From UBA6115 sp040776985 (GTDB lineage: Bacteria > Bacillota > Clostridia > Christensenellales > Aristaeellaceae): a stretch of 64,000 bases of DNA. The stretch covers positions 1 to 64,000 of the forward strand of contig JAXGZL010000003.1 of assembly GCA_040776985.1 (NCBI GenBank), in the 5' to 3' direction. The notes below the pieces were generated by a model. That model was not told the origin of the DNA. It ran no database searches and saw only the letters and a program-made list of their open reading frames with translations. The translations under genes were made by a program, and so were the position numbers. This document shows positions 26,157 to 34,445 of this stretch, in pieces. Within the stretch, counting starts at the first letter, position 1, and each line of letters begins with the position of its first letter.

Positions 26157-26160
26157 TGGA

Positions 26161-26189
26161 TTGACACAGCCCCATCCCTCCCTTATGAT
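26161..26189 (+). promoter_or_regulatory. Sigma-A promoter for the rhomboid gene
   Basis: TTGACA (26161-26166) and TATGAT (26184-26189) are spaced by 17 bases, just downstream of the five-SH3 gene. The -10 lies inside the left arm of the inverted repeat at 26176-26220. Confidence 0.8.
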
Positions 26190-26220
26190 AATCGCCAATA
26201 ACAGGCATCATAAGGGAGGG
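26176..26220 (+). promoter_or_regulatory. 14-bp inverted repeat covering -10 and SD
   Basis: CCCTCCCTTATGAT (26176-26189) is perfectly complementary to ATCATAAGGGAGGG (26207-26220), with a 17-base loop. The right arm contains the SD AAGGGAGGG of the rhomboid gene. Transcripts from the local promoter would start after the left arm and keep the SD free. Read-through transcripts from upstream would fold and hide it. Confidence 0.7.
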
Positions 26221-26226
26221 CGTTTT

Positions 26227-26826
26227 ATGAAAGATTTCCTCAAGAAAATAGACCCCCGGCGCTGGGCAGAGCTGAGCAGTCCTGTGACCCTGGGCTTTGC
26301 AGGCCTATCCCTGATTGTGTTCCTGCTGGGGGCCATTACCTCTGGCGCCTCCAACAGGGCGCTTTTCAGCGTGTACCGGGCCTCCCCGGCGGATCCCTTA
26401 AGTTTCCTGCGGGTGTTTCTCCATGTGCTGGGACATCAGGACTTTTCGCATTATGCCGCCAACATGGGGATGGTGCTGCTGCTGGGGCCAATGGCAGAGC
26501 GGCAGCATGGCTCCCGCCTCTTCCTTGTGATGCTTATTGTCACCGCGCTGCTGACCGGCCTGGTGCATATCCTGCTGTCCCCCGGCACCGCCGCCATGGG
26601 GGCATCCGGCATCGTCTTTATGCTGATTTTTCTTTCCGCCGTCTCGGAGCACAAGCAGGGCAAGGTGCCCCTCACCCTGGTGCTGGTGGCCCTTATTTTC
26701 CTGGGGCGTGAGATTGTGGACGGCCTTTTCACAAAGGACAACATCTCCCAGCTGTCCCACATCATGGGGGCGGTCTGCGGACTTCTCTTTGGAATGATGC
26801 TGAAAAGAAGAAAAGCAAAGCAATGA
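26227..26826 (+). CDS. Rhomboid-family intramembrane serine protease
   Basis: The 199-residue membrane protein shows the rhomboid core. HYAAN (His75, Asn79) lies in the second core helix, the catalytic Ser127 is in MGASG and the catalytic His178 is in LSHIMGA. About six membrane helices are visible. Rhomboids cut single-pass membrane proteins within or next to the membrane. Its place after a run of secreted and membrane-anchored sensor genes makes one of those a possible substrate, but that is speculation. The start at 26227 follows AAGGGAGGG. Confidence 0.88.
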   Translation: MKDFLKKIDPRRWAELSSPVTLGFAGLSLIVFLLGAITSGASNRALFSVYRASPADPLSFLRVFLHVLGHQDFSHYAANMGMVLLLGPMAERQHGSRLFLVMLIVTALLTGLVHILLSPGTAAMGASGIVFMLIFLSAVSEHKQGKVPLTLVLVALIFLGREIVDGLFTKDNISQLSHIMGAVCGLLFGMMLKRRKAKQ

Positions 26827-26847
26827 TAACAGGGCTGTGAAGGGGGG

Positions 26848-26877
26848 CTGGGGGATTTCTTTCAAGAAATCCCCCAG
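26848..26877. terminator. Strong stem-loop between convergent genes
   Basis: The 14-bp perfect stem CTGGGGGATTTCTT / AAGAAATCCCCCAG has a two-base nominal loop. It lies between the rhomboid gene and the end of livF and can serve both strands, although the T-run is interrupted. Confidence 0.75.
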
Positions 26878-26897
26878 ATTCTTTCGGTCTTGTTGTA

Positions 26898-27626
26898 TTA
26901 AGTTCGCTTCGTCCGGGCCTGCCCCAGATAGGCGTCCCTTACCCGCTGGTCGCTCAGGAGCTCAGCCCCGCTGCCCTCCATGGTGATGCGGCCGGTTTCC
27001 ATCACATAGCCGTAATGGGCGGCGCGCAGAGCCGCGTTGGCGTTTTGCTCGATCAGCAGGATGGTCATGCCCTCTTCCACCAGGCGGCGGATGATGGCAA
27101 AGATGTCCCTGACCACCAGGGGCGCCAGGCCCAGGGAGGGCTCGTCCATCATCATGAGTTTGGGCCTGGCCATCAGCGCCCTGCCCACGGCCAGCATCTG
27201 CTGCTCGCCGCCGGAGAGGGTGCCGGCCATCTGCCAGTGGCGCTCCTCCAGGCGGGGGAAGCGCTCAAAGACATAGTCCACGGACTTGGCGACCTCGCTG
27301 TGATCCTTTCGCAGGTAGGCGCCGATTTTCAGGTTTTCAAGCACCGTCAGGTTGGGGAAGACGCGCCGCCCCTCCGGCACCATCACGATGCCCTCCGCCA
27401 CCACCTGGGCCGCGTCCAGGGAGGTGATGTCCCTGCCGTCAAAGGTGATGCCCCCGGCCTTGATTTTAACCAGGCGGGAAATGGCCCTGAGTGTGGTGGA
27501 CTTGCCGGCGCCGTTGGCGCCGATCAGGGTGACGATCTGTTTGTCCGGCACCTCAAAGGTGATGCCCTTTAAGGCCTCGATGCCGCCGTAGGCGACCTGC
27601 AGGTCGGTTACTTTAAGCAAGCTCAT
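26898..27626 (-). CDS. livF: Branched-chain amino acid ABC transporter ATPase LivF
   Basis: The 242-residue ABC ATPase has Walker A GANGAGKST, signature LSGGEQQM and Walker B LMMMDEPS, with the LivF-type N-terminus LKVTDLQVAYGGIEALKG. It pairs with LivG to power uptake of branched-chain amino acids or related solutes through LivHM. Its start lies 14 bases inside the end of livG. It is the last gene of a five-gene importer operon. Confidence 0.93.
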   Translation of the reverse strand: MSLLKVTDLQVAYGGIEALKGITFEVPDKQIVTLIGANGAGKSTTLRAISRLVKIKAGGITFDGRDITSLDAAQVVAEGIVMVPEGRRVFPNLTVLENLKIGAYLRKDHSEVAKSVDYVFERFPRLEERHWQMAGTLSGGEQQMLAVGRALMARPKLMMMDEPSLGLAPLVVRDIFAIIRRLVEEGMTILLIEQNANAALRAAHYGYVMETGRITMEGSGAELLSDQRVRDAYLGQARTKRT

Positions 27627-28470
27627 CGTCTTCCACCCCCAGATAGGCTGTGATCACGTCTGGGTTGTCCTGCACCTCATGGGGCACGCCGTTTGCGATC
27701 AGTTTGCCGAAGTCAATCACATAGATGCGGTCTGAAATGTCCATCACCAGGTCCATGTGATGCTCGATCAGAAAAATGGTCAGGTCAAACTGGTTTTTGA
27801 TCTGGACGATGAACTGCCCCAGCTCGTCCGTTTCCTGCGGGTTCATGCCGGCAGCCGGCTCGTCCAGCAGCAAAAGCTGCGGCCGGGTGGCCAGCGCCCG
27901 GGCGATTTCAAGGCGGCGCTGCTTGCCGTAGGGGAGGGAGGTGGCCAATTCATCTGCCACATCCGCCAGGCCCACCACCTCCAGCATGTCCCTGGCCAGC
28001 TGCCTCATCTGCCGCTCCTCCCTGAAGTTCAGGCGGAAGGTGGCGGTGAAGGGGTTGCTGGTGCGGTGCAGGTGGGTGGCGATCAGCACGTTCTCAAAGG
28101 CGGTCTGGGTTTTGAACAGGCGGATGTTCTGGAAGGTGCGGGCGACGCCCAGCTTGGTGATCCTGTCCGGGGTGTTCTCTACCACCTCCTGGTATTTGTC
28201 CTGATTGATGCCGGCGTACAGGGTTTTCATCTTGCCGCTGGGGCGGTTTGACACGATCAGCTTGCCCCGGTAGCGCACCTGGCCGTTGGTGGGCTTATAC
28301 ACACCGGTGACGCAGTTGAAGGCGGTGGTTTTACCGGCGCCGTTGGGCCCGATGAGGGCCACAATCTCGCCTTTATCTATGTGCATGGACAGGTTGTTGA
28401 CCGCCACCACGCCGCCAAACTGCATGGTGATGTCAGCAAGCTCCAGCATTCTTTCACGCTCTGCCATCAT
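27613..28470 (-). CDS. livG: Branched-chain amino acid ABC transporter ATPase LivG
   Basis: The 285-residue ATPase has Walker A GPNGAGKTT, a signature of the LivG type (LPYGKQRRLEIARAL) and Walker B LLLLDEPAAGM. The long insert after Walker A (residues about 65-120) is a known LivG feature. The start is ATGATG at 28470, overlapping the livM stop by four bases with GGGAGGGC upstream. It works with LivF at the inner face of the membrane. Confidence 0.93.
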   Translation of the reverse strand: MMAERERMLELADITMQFGGVVAVNNLSMHIDKGEIVALIGPNGAGKTTAFNCVTGVYKPTNGQVRYRGKLIVSNRPSGKMKTLYAGINQDKYQEVVENTPDRITKLGVARTFQNIRLFKTQTAFENVLIATHLHRTSNPFTATFRLNFREERQMRQLARDMLEVVGLADVADELATSLPYGKQRRLEIARALATRPQLLLLDEPAAGMNPQETDELGQFIVQIKNQFDLTIFLIEHHMDLVMDISDRIYVIDFGKLIANGVPHEVQDNPDVITAYLGVEDDELA

Positions 28471-29525
28471 GCCCTCCCCTTCTTCCTGGAAAGCCGTCCC
28501 CTGATACGGGACAGGCTCAGCTCCTTGTCGCCCATGATGCCCCGGCGGTAGAACAGCACCACCGCCATGATGATGACGGAGAACACCACCATCCGGAAGC
28601 CGGAGCGCAGGAGGGGCACCTTGAAGGCGCCGATCATCAGCTCGTTGTCCAGGAAACGCAGCCACCACTCGCTGGAGGCGACAAACAGGAAGCTGGCGAT
28701 GATGGACCCGGTGATGGAGCCCATGCCGCCGATCACCACAATCAGCAGGATTTCATAGGTCATGGCGGACTTGAAGGTGGCCGCCTGGATGGAGCCCTGA
28801 TACATGGCCAGCAAGGCGCCGCCGATCCCTGCGAAAAAAGAGGAGGTGACAAAGGAAAACTGCTTGTGGAAAAACAGGTTGATGCCCATGGCCTCGGCGG
28901 CGGTTTCATCGTCCCGGATGGCTTTGAGCGCCCGGCCATAGGTGGAATGAATCAGCAGCATGATCACCGCCACGCAGATGGCCACCGCCACAAAGGGATA
29001 GAGGATGCCGGTGAAGGTGGGGAAGCGGCGCAGCAGGTTTGAGCCGTTGGTCAGCGGGCCCAGGCCCTCGTACTGAATGAAGGCGCGGATGATCTCCGCG
29101 AAGCCCAGGGTAGCGATGGCCAGATAGTCGGATTTAAGGCGCAGCACCGGCAGGCCCACCAGGAAGGCGAAGAAGGCGGCTACCAGGCCCGCGATCAGGA
29201 TGCCCACAATGGCCGGCAGCGCAAACTGCACGATGCCCCCGTCATAGTACTGGTAGATCATGCTCCGCAGCTTTACAGGAATGGTGAGGATGGCATAGGT
29301 GTAGGCGCCGATCACCATAAAGCCGGCCTGGCCCAGGGAAAACAGTCCCGTGAAGCCGTTTAACAGGTTCATGGACACGGCGATCAGGGCATAAATGACG
29401 CCTTTTTTTAGAATGGTGAACAGCATCGTGGAGGGGGGCATCACCTGCTCCAGCACATACAGCCCCACAAACAGCAGGGCCAGCAGCACAAGGCCTATGA
29501 ACCAGTTGGTTTTGTTTTCTTTCAT
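28467..29525 (-). CDS. livM: Branched-chain amino acid ABC permease LivM
   Basis: The 352-residue permease has about nine membrane helices and the LivM signatures NLLNGFTGLFSLGQAGFM near the N-terminus and GMGSITGSIIA later. The start at 29525 is chosen because GGGAGGGCGCC precedes it; longer in-frame starts have no SD. It forms the translocation channel with LivH. The 10-base gap to livH and overlap with livG show cotranscription. Confidence 0.92.
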   Translation of the reverse strand: MKENKTNWFIGLVLLALLFVGLYVLEQVMPPSTMLFTILKKGVIYALIAVSMNLLNGFTGLFSLGQAGFMVIGAYTYAILTIPVKLRSMIYQYYDGGIVQFALPAIVGILIAGLVAAFFAFLVGLPVLRLKSDYLAIATLGFAEIIRAFIQYEGLGPLTNGSNLLRRFPTFTGILYPFVAVAICVAVIMLLIHSTYGRALKAIRDDETAAEAMGINLFFHKQFSFVTSSFFAGIGGALLAMYQGSIQAATFKSAMTYEILLIVVIGGMGSITGSIIASFLFVASSEWWLRFLDNELMIGAFKVPLLRSGFRMVVFSVIIMAVVLFYRRGIMGDKELSLSRIRGRLSRKKGRA

Positions 29526-29535
29526 GGCGCCCTCC

Positions 29536-30420
29536 CTACACCTTGTCAATGGTCTTTTCACCAAAGAGCCCGGTGGGCTTCGCCAGAAGGACGAAGATCA
29601 GCAGGGCAAAGGTGAAGGCGTCAGAAAAGGTGGAATAGCCCAGCGCCTTGATCAGGTTTTCGCTGATGCCGATGATGAAGGCGCCGATCACCGCCCCCGG
29701 GATGGAGCCGATGCCCCCAAAGACCGCGGCCACAAAGGCCTTCAGCCCCGGCATCGCCCCCACGGTGGGGGTGACGGTGGCATAGTTGCTGAAATACAGC
29801 AGGGAACCCACCGCCGCCAGGAAGGAGCCGATGATGAAGGACACGGAAATCACCCGGTTGATCTGGATTCCCATGAGCTTGGCTGTCTCAAAGTCCCGGG
29901 ACACCGCCCGCATGGCCATGCCGATTTTGGTGTGGTTGATCAGCTGCTGGAGCATCACCACCAGGACGATGGTGATGATGGGCGTGATCAGGGTGACGAT
30001 CTTGGTGGTGGCCACCCAGACGGTGACAGAGGAGGAGATCCAGGGGATGACGGGGTATTGCTTGGCCAGCCCGCCTGTTACATACCACATCAGGTTTTGC
30101 AGCAGATAGCTGACGCCGATGGCGGAAATCATGATGGACATGCGGGGGGCCTCCCTGAGGGGCTTGTAGGCCACCCGCTCCACCGTGAAGCCCAGGATCA
30201 CCGTCAGGATGATGGTGAGGGGGATGGAGATATAAAGCGGCATCGTGGCGTTCATGTACACCATGAAAAAGCCGGCCACCGTGAAAATATCCCCGTGGGC
30301 GAAGTTGATCAGCCGCAGGATGCCGTAGACCATGGTGTAGCCGATGGCGATCAGGGCATACTGCCCGCCCACCGAAACCCCTGCCAGAATGTAGGGGAAA
30401 AACCGTTCAAGCCAGTTCAA
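29536..30420 (-). CDS. livH: Branched-chain amino acid ABC permease LivH
   Basis: The 294-residue permease has about eight membrane helices and LivH signatures (GGQYALIAIGYTMVYGILRL, INFAHGD). The start codon is TTG at 30420, with GGGAGGAAGG upstream and no in-frame ATG before residue 29. It forms the channel with LivM. Confidence 0.92.
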   Translation of the reverse strand: MNWLERFFPYILAGVSVGGQYALIAIGYTMVYGILRLINFAHGDIFTVAGFFMVYMNATMPLYISIPLTIILTVILGFTVERVAYKPLREAPRMSIMISAIGVSYLLQNLMWYVTGGLAKQYPVIPWISSSVTVWVATTKIVTLITPIITIVLVVMLQQLINHTKIGMAMRAVSRDFETAKLMGIQINRVISVSFIIGSFLAAVGSLLYFSNYATVTPTVGAMPGLKAFVAAVFGGIGSIPGAVIGAFIIGISENLIKALGYSTFSDAFTFALLIFVLLAKPTGLFGEKTIDKV

Positions 30421-30448
30421 ATAACCTTCCTCCCTGATTTCTCATGAA

Positions 30449-30480
30449 GGGGTGCTGCGCTGCCATCAGCGCAGCACCCC
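30449..30480 (-). terminator. Intra-operon stem-loop after the binding protein gene
   Basis: The 13-bp perfect stem GGGGTGCTGCGCT / AGCGCAGCACCCC has a six-base loop. Only a weak T-rich tail follows on the minus strand. It probably attenuates transcription or stabilises the binding protein mRNA, so that the binding protein is made in excess over the permease. Confidence 0.65.
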
Positions 30481-30498
30481 CATTGGGCAATGCAAAGA

Positions 30499-31677
30499 TT
30501 ACTTGATGGTGGTGGTGGTGACGAAGATGTAGTTGAGGCTCTCGGTGTCCGCGATTTTGATGTAGGCGATATCCTTCTTGGCGTCGCCGTTCTCATCAAA
30601 CACGATCTTGCCGGTGACGCCCTCGTAGTCAACTCCGGGCAGCGCTTCCGCGATCTGCTCCTTGGTGCCAGCTTCCGTCTTCTTGATAGCTTCGATGGCG
30701 GTCATGTAGGAGTCAAAGCCCAGGGCGGACACGGCCGCGATGATGTCGTTGCCGCCGTTGTTGGTGAGTTTGTCGGGGTTGGCGTTCAGCCAGGCCTTGA
30801 AGCCGGTGACAAAGTCCTTGGAGACCTGGGTGGCGTCCTTGTCGGACTCATCAAAAAAGTCGGAGAAGTAGACCTTCAGCTTGGAGTTCTGCACCGCTTC
30901 CAGGATGACGGAGGAGGCCCAGGTGTCGCCGGCCACGAAGGGGATCTCCAGGTTCATGGAGGAGGCCTGGCCCAGCATCAGGGAAGCATAGGTGGTGGAG
31001 CTGGGGGAAAAGATAACGCCGGCGCCCGCGTTGACCGCGTTTTGCAGGTAGGCGGAGAAGTCGCTGGTGCCCTCCGGGAAGGTGTCGGCCACCACTTTGC
31101 CGCCCAGCTTCTCAAAGGCCTTGGTGAAATAGTTGACCAGGCCTGCGCCATAGTCCTCGCCCAGCATGTTCAGGGTGTAGGCCACCTTGACGTCCAGGTC
31201 GTTGAAAGCGAAGTTGGCCAGCACATCCCCCTGGAAGTCGTCGGTGTAGCAGATGCGCCAGTACAGCGGATAGCCCAGGGTGACGCCGGGGTTGGTGCAG
31301 GAGGCGCCGATGGCGGGGATGTTGGCCGCCTCAAAGATGGGGGCAGCGGCCATGGAGGCGCCGGAGCCATAGGTGCCCAGCACCACATTGACATTGCGGC
31401 TGACTAGGGTCTGAGCCGCGGCGGGGGCCTTGTCGGCGGAGGTCTGGTTGTCCACCTCCGTCACCTCCACCTTGTAGGTTTTGCCGTCCAGTTCCACGGT
31501 GTTCACCAGGGAATTGGCGTAGTACATCCCCAGGGTTTCCTGCTTGCCGCCAGCGGCGTTGTCGCCGGAAGCAGGCTCAAAAATGCCGATGGTAATTGTG
31601 CCGGCATAGTTTTCTCCCAAGGTCAGCAGAGGAAGGAAGAGCAAGAGCGTCAGCATCAAAGCAAACAGTTTCTTCAT
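30499..31677 (-). CDS. Periplasmic-type solute-binding protein (LivJ/K-like)
   Basis: The 392-residue protein is the extracellular receptor of the LivHMGF importer. It starts with a signal peptide (about 1-22). The mature part begins with the class-typical TITIGIFEPASGDNAAGGKQ and shows the Peripla_BP_6 pattern (NVVLGTYGSGASMAAAPIFE). No lipobox Cys is evident, which is unusual for a Gram-positive binding protein; the mature start near LGENYAG has no Cys. GGAGG precedes the ATG. Ligand specificity within amino acids or amides cannot be read. Confidence 0.88.
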   Translation of the reverse strand: MKKLFALMLTLLLFLPLLTLGENYAGTITIGIFEPASGDNAAGGKQETLGMYYANSLVNTVELDGKTYKVEVTEVDNQTSADKAPAAAQTLVSRNVNVVLGTYGSGASMAAAPIFEAANIPAIGASCTNPGVTLGYPLYWRICYTDDFQGDVLANFAFNDLDVKVAYTLNMLGEDYGAGLVNYFTKAFEKLGGKVVADTFPEGTSDFSAYLQNAVNAGAGVIFSPSSTTYASLMLGQASSMNLEIPFVAGDTWASSVILEAVQNSKLKVYFSDFFDESDKDATQVSKDFVTGFKAWLNANPDKLTNNGGNDIIAAVSALGFDSYMTAIEAIKKTEAGTKEQIAEALPGVDYEGVTGKIVFDENGDAKKDIAYIKIADTESLNYIFVTTTTIK

Positions 31678-31706
31678 GGCGGAAACCTCCTATTGATATT
31701 CTCGTC

Positions 31707-31735
31707 AGTATACCGGATTGGGCCTGTGCGTGCAA
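31707..31735 (-). promoter_or_regulatory. Sigma-A promoter for the liv operon
   Basis: On the minus strand TTGCAC (31730-31735) and TATACT (31707-31712) have a 17-base spacer, about 30 bases upstream of the binding protein start. Confidence 0.72.
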
Positions 31736-31863
31736 TGGAAATGACTGGTTGACCAGATTGGAGGGGTCGGACGGGATGAGGGCGCGGTTCAATTTTTCTG
31801 CGGCGCTGTAGGGGCGGGCAGGGAAAAGGAGACACTTGGGGAAACAAAGGAAAAACAAATGGG

Positions 31864-32577
31864 TTATTGGCTTCTGGCCCCATATATGGCGGTGCCCACC
31901 CGGATCAGGGTGGCGCCCTCCTGGATGGCGGCGATGAAGCTGTCGGTCATGCCCATGGACAGGGTATCCAGGTGTTTCATCCCGGGGTAGCGCATCTGGG
32001 AAAACTCCAGCAAAAATCGCATCTGCGCAAAGTAGCGGCGGGATTTTGCGGAGTTGTCAAAAGCTGGCGGGATGGCCATCAGGCCCCGGACGCGGACAGA
32101 GGGCAATTCCCCCGCCGCGTCAAACAGGGGCCATAGCTCCTCCCGGCCGGCGCCGGTTTTGGTTTCTTCCTCCCCGATGTTGATTTCAAACAGGATGTCC
32201 TGAACGATTTGCTGATTTTCTGCGGCCTTGGCGATGGCGCTGAGCAGCCGGTGGCTGTTGACGCTCTGGATCATGTCCACCTGGCCCACCACCCGGCGCA
32301 CCTTGTTGGTCTGCAGATGGCCGATGAAATGGCAGGGCTTGCCCAGAAAAGCGTCATCCGCCAGATGGACCACCAGCTCCTGCATGCGGTTTTCCCCGAA
32401 CAGGTCAATGGGCAGGGCGGCGCTTTGCCGCACGATGTCAGAGCCATGGCTCTTGCAGGCGGCGCAGAGCAGGATATCCTCAGGCGTCCTGCCCGCTTCC
32501 CGGGCCGCCTGCGCCATCTGGCGGCGCAGCCCCGCCACCCGCTCTGCCATCCGCTGCTGCTCAATGGATTGGGTCAT
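31864..32577 (-). CDS. YggS/PROSC-family PLP-binding protein
   Basis: The 237-residue protein belongs to the PLP homeostasis family (YggS/YlmE), a TIM barrel with no clear enzymatic reaction that keeps free pyridoxal phosphate in balance. The PLP lysine lies in LCAACKSH, and the family motifs GENRMQE and CHFIGHLQTNK are present. It starts three bases after the preceding UPF0340 gene, so the two are cotranscribed. Confidence 0.92.
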   Translation of the reverse strand: MTQSIEQQRMAERVAGLRRQMAQAAREAGRTPEDILLCAACKSHGSDIVRQSAALPIDLFGENRMQELVVHLADDAFLGKPCHFIGHLQTNKVRRVVGQVDMIQSVNSHRLLSAIAKAAENQQIVQDILFEINIGEEETKTGAGREELWPLFDAAGELPSVRVRGLMAIPPAFDNSAKSRRYFAQMRFLLEFSQMRYPGMKHLDTLSMGMTDSFIAAIQEGATLIRVGTAIYGARSQ

Positions 32578-32580
32578 GCC

Positions 32581-33126
32581 TTATGTCTCCTGATAGGCAG
32601 CCCTGGGGCCGCCGATGTATCTGGGTCGGGTGCGGGCACAGAGGATGTTGGCCTCGCCGATTTTGCTGATGGACAGGCGCACCGGCACCACCACCGGGCG
32701 CAGGTGCATGCCGATCAGGGTGCCCCCGATGTCAATGCCGGCCTCCGCCACCACCTTTTCCACCGCCACCGGGTCCTTCAGGCGCTGGTAGACGGTGACC
32801 GGGAAGGCGCCGCCGGCGTTTGGCTGGGGCACCACGTTGACGATTTCAAAGCCCTTCATCAGGGCCACTTCCCGCTCCAGGATCAGGGCGCGGTTCAAAT
32901 GCTCGCAGCACTGGGCCGCCAGGTGGATGCCCTGGTCATGAAGCGCCGGGGCGATGCCCTCAAAGGCCGCCAGAGCGGCCTCCAGATTGGACGCCTTGCC
33001 GATGCGGCTGCCCATCATCTCGCTGGTGGAGCAGCCCACCACAAACAGCGCGCCGGGGGCCAGTTTCGCCTGGGCCAGCAGCTCTGTGATGGCCTGCCTG
33101 GCCTGTTCCCTGATGATGTCAAGCAT
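32581..33126 (-). CDS. UPF0340/TIGR01440 family protein
   Basis: The 181-residue cytoplasmic protein matches the UPF0340 family (YwlG in Bacillus) by its VVGCSTSEMMGSRIG start and QCCEHLNRALI motif. Function is not established. Length is normal for the family. It is cotranscribed with the YggS-like gene downstream. Confidence 0.85.
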   Translation of the reverse strand: MLDIIREQARQAITELLAQAKLAPGALFVVGCSTSEMMGSRIGKASNLEAALAAFEGIAPALHDQGIHLAAQCCEHLNRALILEREVALMKGFEIVNVVPQPNAGGAFPVTVYQRLKDPVAVEKVVAEAGIDIGGTLIGMHLRPVVVPVRLSISKIGEANILCARTRPRYIGGPRAAYQET

Positions 33127-33194
33127 TCCGCCGTCCTCCCTTCAAAACCGTCTCTTTGTCCAAGCATACCACAATCCGTCTGTCTTTGCCGGAA

Positions 33195-33229
33195 AACAAA
33201 AAAGGCCCTGCCGGTTATGGCAGAGCCTT
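33195..33229 (-). terminator. Terminator after the gap gene
   Basis: On the minus strand the stem AAGGCTCTGCC / GGCAGGGCCTT, with one mismatch, is followed by a T-run (TTTTTTG). It lies 12 bases beyond the gap stop. Confidence 0.82.
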
Positions 33230-33241
33230 GGTTGGTGTTGC

Positions 33242-34267
33242 TCAGGCTTTGTCCACCTTGGCCATGTGGCGGATCAGGTCCACCACCTTGCAGGAGTAGC
33301 CCCACTCGTTGTCGTACCAGGCCACCAGCTTGACAAAGGTGTCGGTCAGCATGATGCCGGCGCCGGCGTCAAAGATGGAGGTGCGGGAATCGTGGATGAA
33401 GTCGCTGGACACCACGGCGTCCTCGGTGTAGCCGATGATGCCTTCCCATTCCTTGCTTTCCGCGGCGGCCTTCATGGTCTTCTTGATGTCTTCGTAGGTG
33501 GTGGGGGTCTTCAGGTTGACGGTCAGGTCCACCACGGACACGTCAATGGTGGGCACGCGGAAGGACATGCCGGTCAGCTTGCCGTTGAGCTCGGGCATCA
33601 CCACGCCCACCGCCTTGGCAGCGCCGGTGGAGGAGGGGATGATGTTGGCGCTGGCAGCGCGGCCGCCGCGCCAGTCCTTCTTGGAGGGGCCGTCCACGGT
33701 CTTCTGTGTGGCGGTGGTGGCATGCACGGTGGTCATCAGGCCATCGGCGATGCCGTATTTGTCATGAATCACCTTGGCCAGGGGGGCCAGGCAGTTGGTG
33801 GTGCAGGAGGCGTTGGACACAATGACCATGTCCTTGTTGTAGGTCTTGTGGTTGACGCCCATGACGAACATGGGGATTTCCTTGTCCTTGGCGGGGGCGG
33901 TGATGATGACCTTCTTGGCGCCGCCCTTCAGGTGCAGGCTGGCCTTTTCGGTGTTGGTGAAAATGCCGGTGGCTTCCGCAATGTACTCTGCGCCGGCCTC
34001 AGCCCACGGAATCTCTTCCGGGTTCATCTTGTCATACACCTTGATCTGCTTGCCGTTGATGGTCAGGGTGTTGTTGGCGGGATCGGCGGACACTTCGCCC
34101 TCAAAGCGGCCGTGCACGCTGTCGTATTTGATCATGTAGGCCATGTATTCCACGTCGATGAAAGGATCGTTGATGGCAACCACCTGCATGTCCTTGGGAT
34201 GTTCCAGCGTAGAGGCCAGAATCAGACCGCCGATGCGCCCAAAGCCGTTGATACCGATTTTAACCAT
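33242..34267 (-). CDS. gap: Glyceraldehyde-3-phosphate dehydrogenase, type I
   Basis: This glycolytic enzyme oxidises glyceraldehyde 3-phosphate with NAD to 1,3-bisphosphoglycerate. The 341-residue protein has the Rossmann start INGFGRIG and the catalytic Cys155 in SNASCTTN. The start at 34267 has GGAGGAAC upstream; a longer frame exists but lacks an SD. It has its own sigma-A promoter and terminator and is not clustered with other glycolytic genes. Confidence 0.96.
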   Translation of the reverse strand: MVKIGINGFGRIGGLILASTLEHPKDMQVVAINDPFIDVEYMAYMIKYDSVHGRFEGEVSADPANNTLTINGKQIKVYDKMNPEEIPWAEAGAEYIAEATGIFTNTEKASLHLKGGAKKVIITAPAKDKEIPMFVMGVNHKTYNKDMVIVSNASCTTNCLAPLAKVIHDKYGIADGLMTTVHATTATQKTVDGPSKKDWRGGRAASANIIPSSTGAAKAVGVVMPELNGKLTGMSFRVPTIDVSVVDLTVNLKTPTTYEDIKKTMKAAAESKEWEGIIGYTEDAVVSSDFIHDSRTSIFDAGAGIMLTDTFVKLVAWYDNEWGYSCKVVDLIRHMAKVDKA

Positions 34268-34340
34268 GATGTTCCTCCTTGAATTATCCGGGCTTGGCCC
34301 GTGAATCGTCCCAAAATGATGCAGATCTTGCACCAGTGAC

Positions 34341-34369
34341 AGTATACCACCCGCCGGAGCCTTCTGCAA
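34341..34369 (-). promoter_or_regulatory. Sigma-A promoter for gap
   Basis: On the minus strand TTGCAG (34364-34369) and TATACT (34341-34346) have a 17-base spacer. The leader is about 70 bases long. Confidence 0.75.
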
Positions 34370-34390
34370 GCGAAATTTGCCCAGGCGGGC

Positions 34391-34426
34391 AAAAAGTGTC
34401 CCGGAAGGAAACGTCCTTCCGGGACA
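34391..34426 (-). terminator. Terminator after the third ECF operon
   Basis: The 13-bp perfect stem TGTCCCGGAAGGA / TCCTTCCGGGACA is followed on the minus strand by CTTTTTG. Confidence 0.85.
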
Positions 34427-34445
34427 GGGAAAATCTGGTTTTGCG

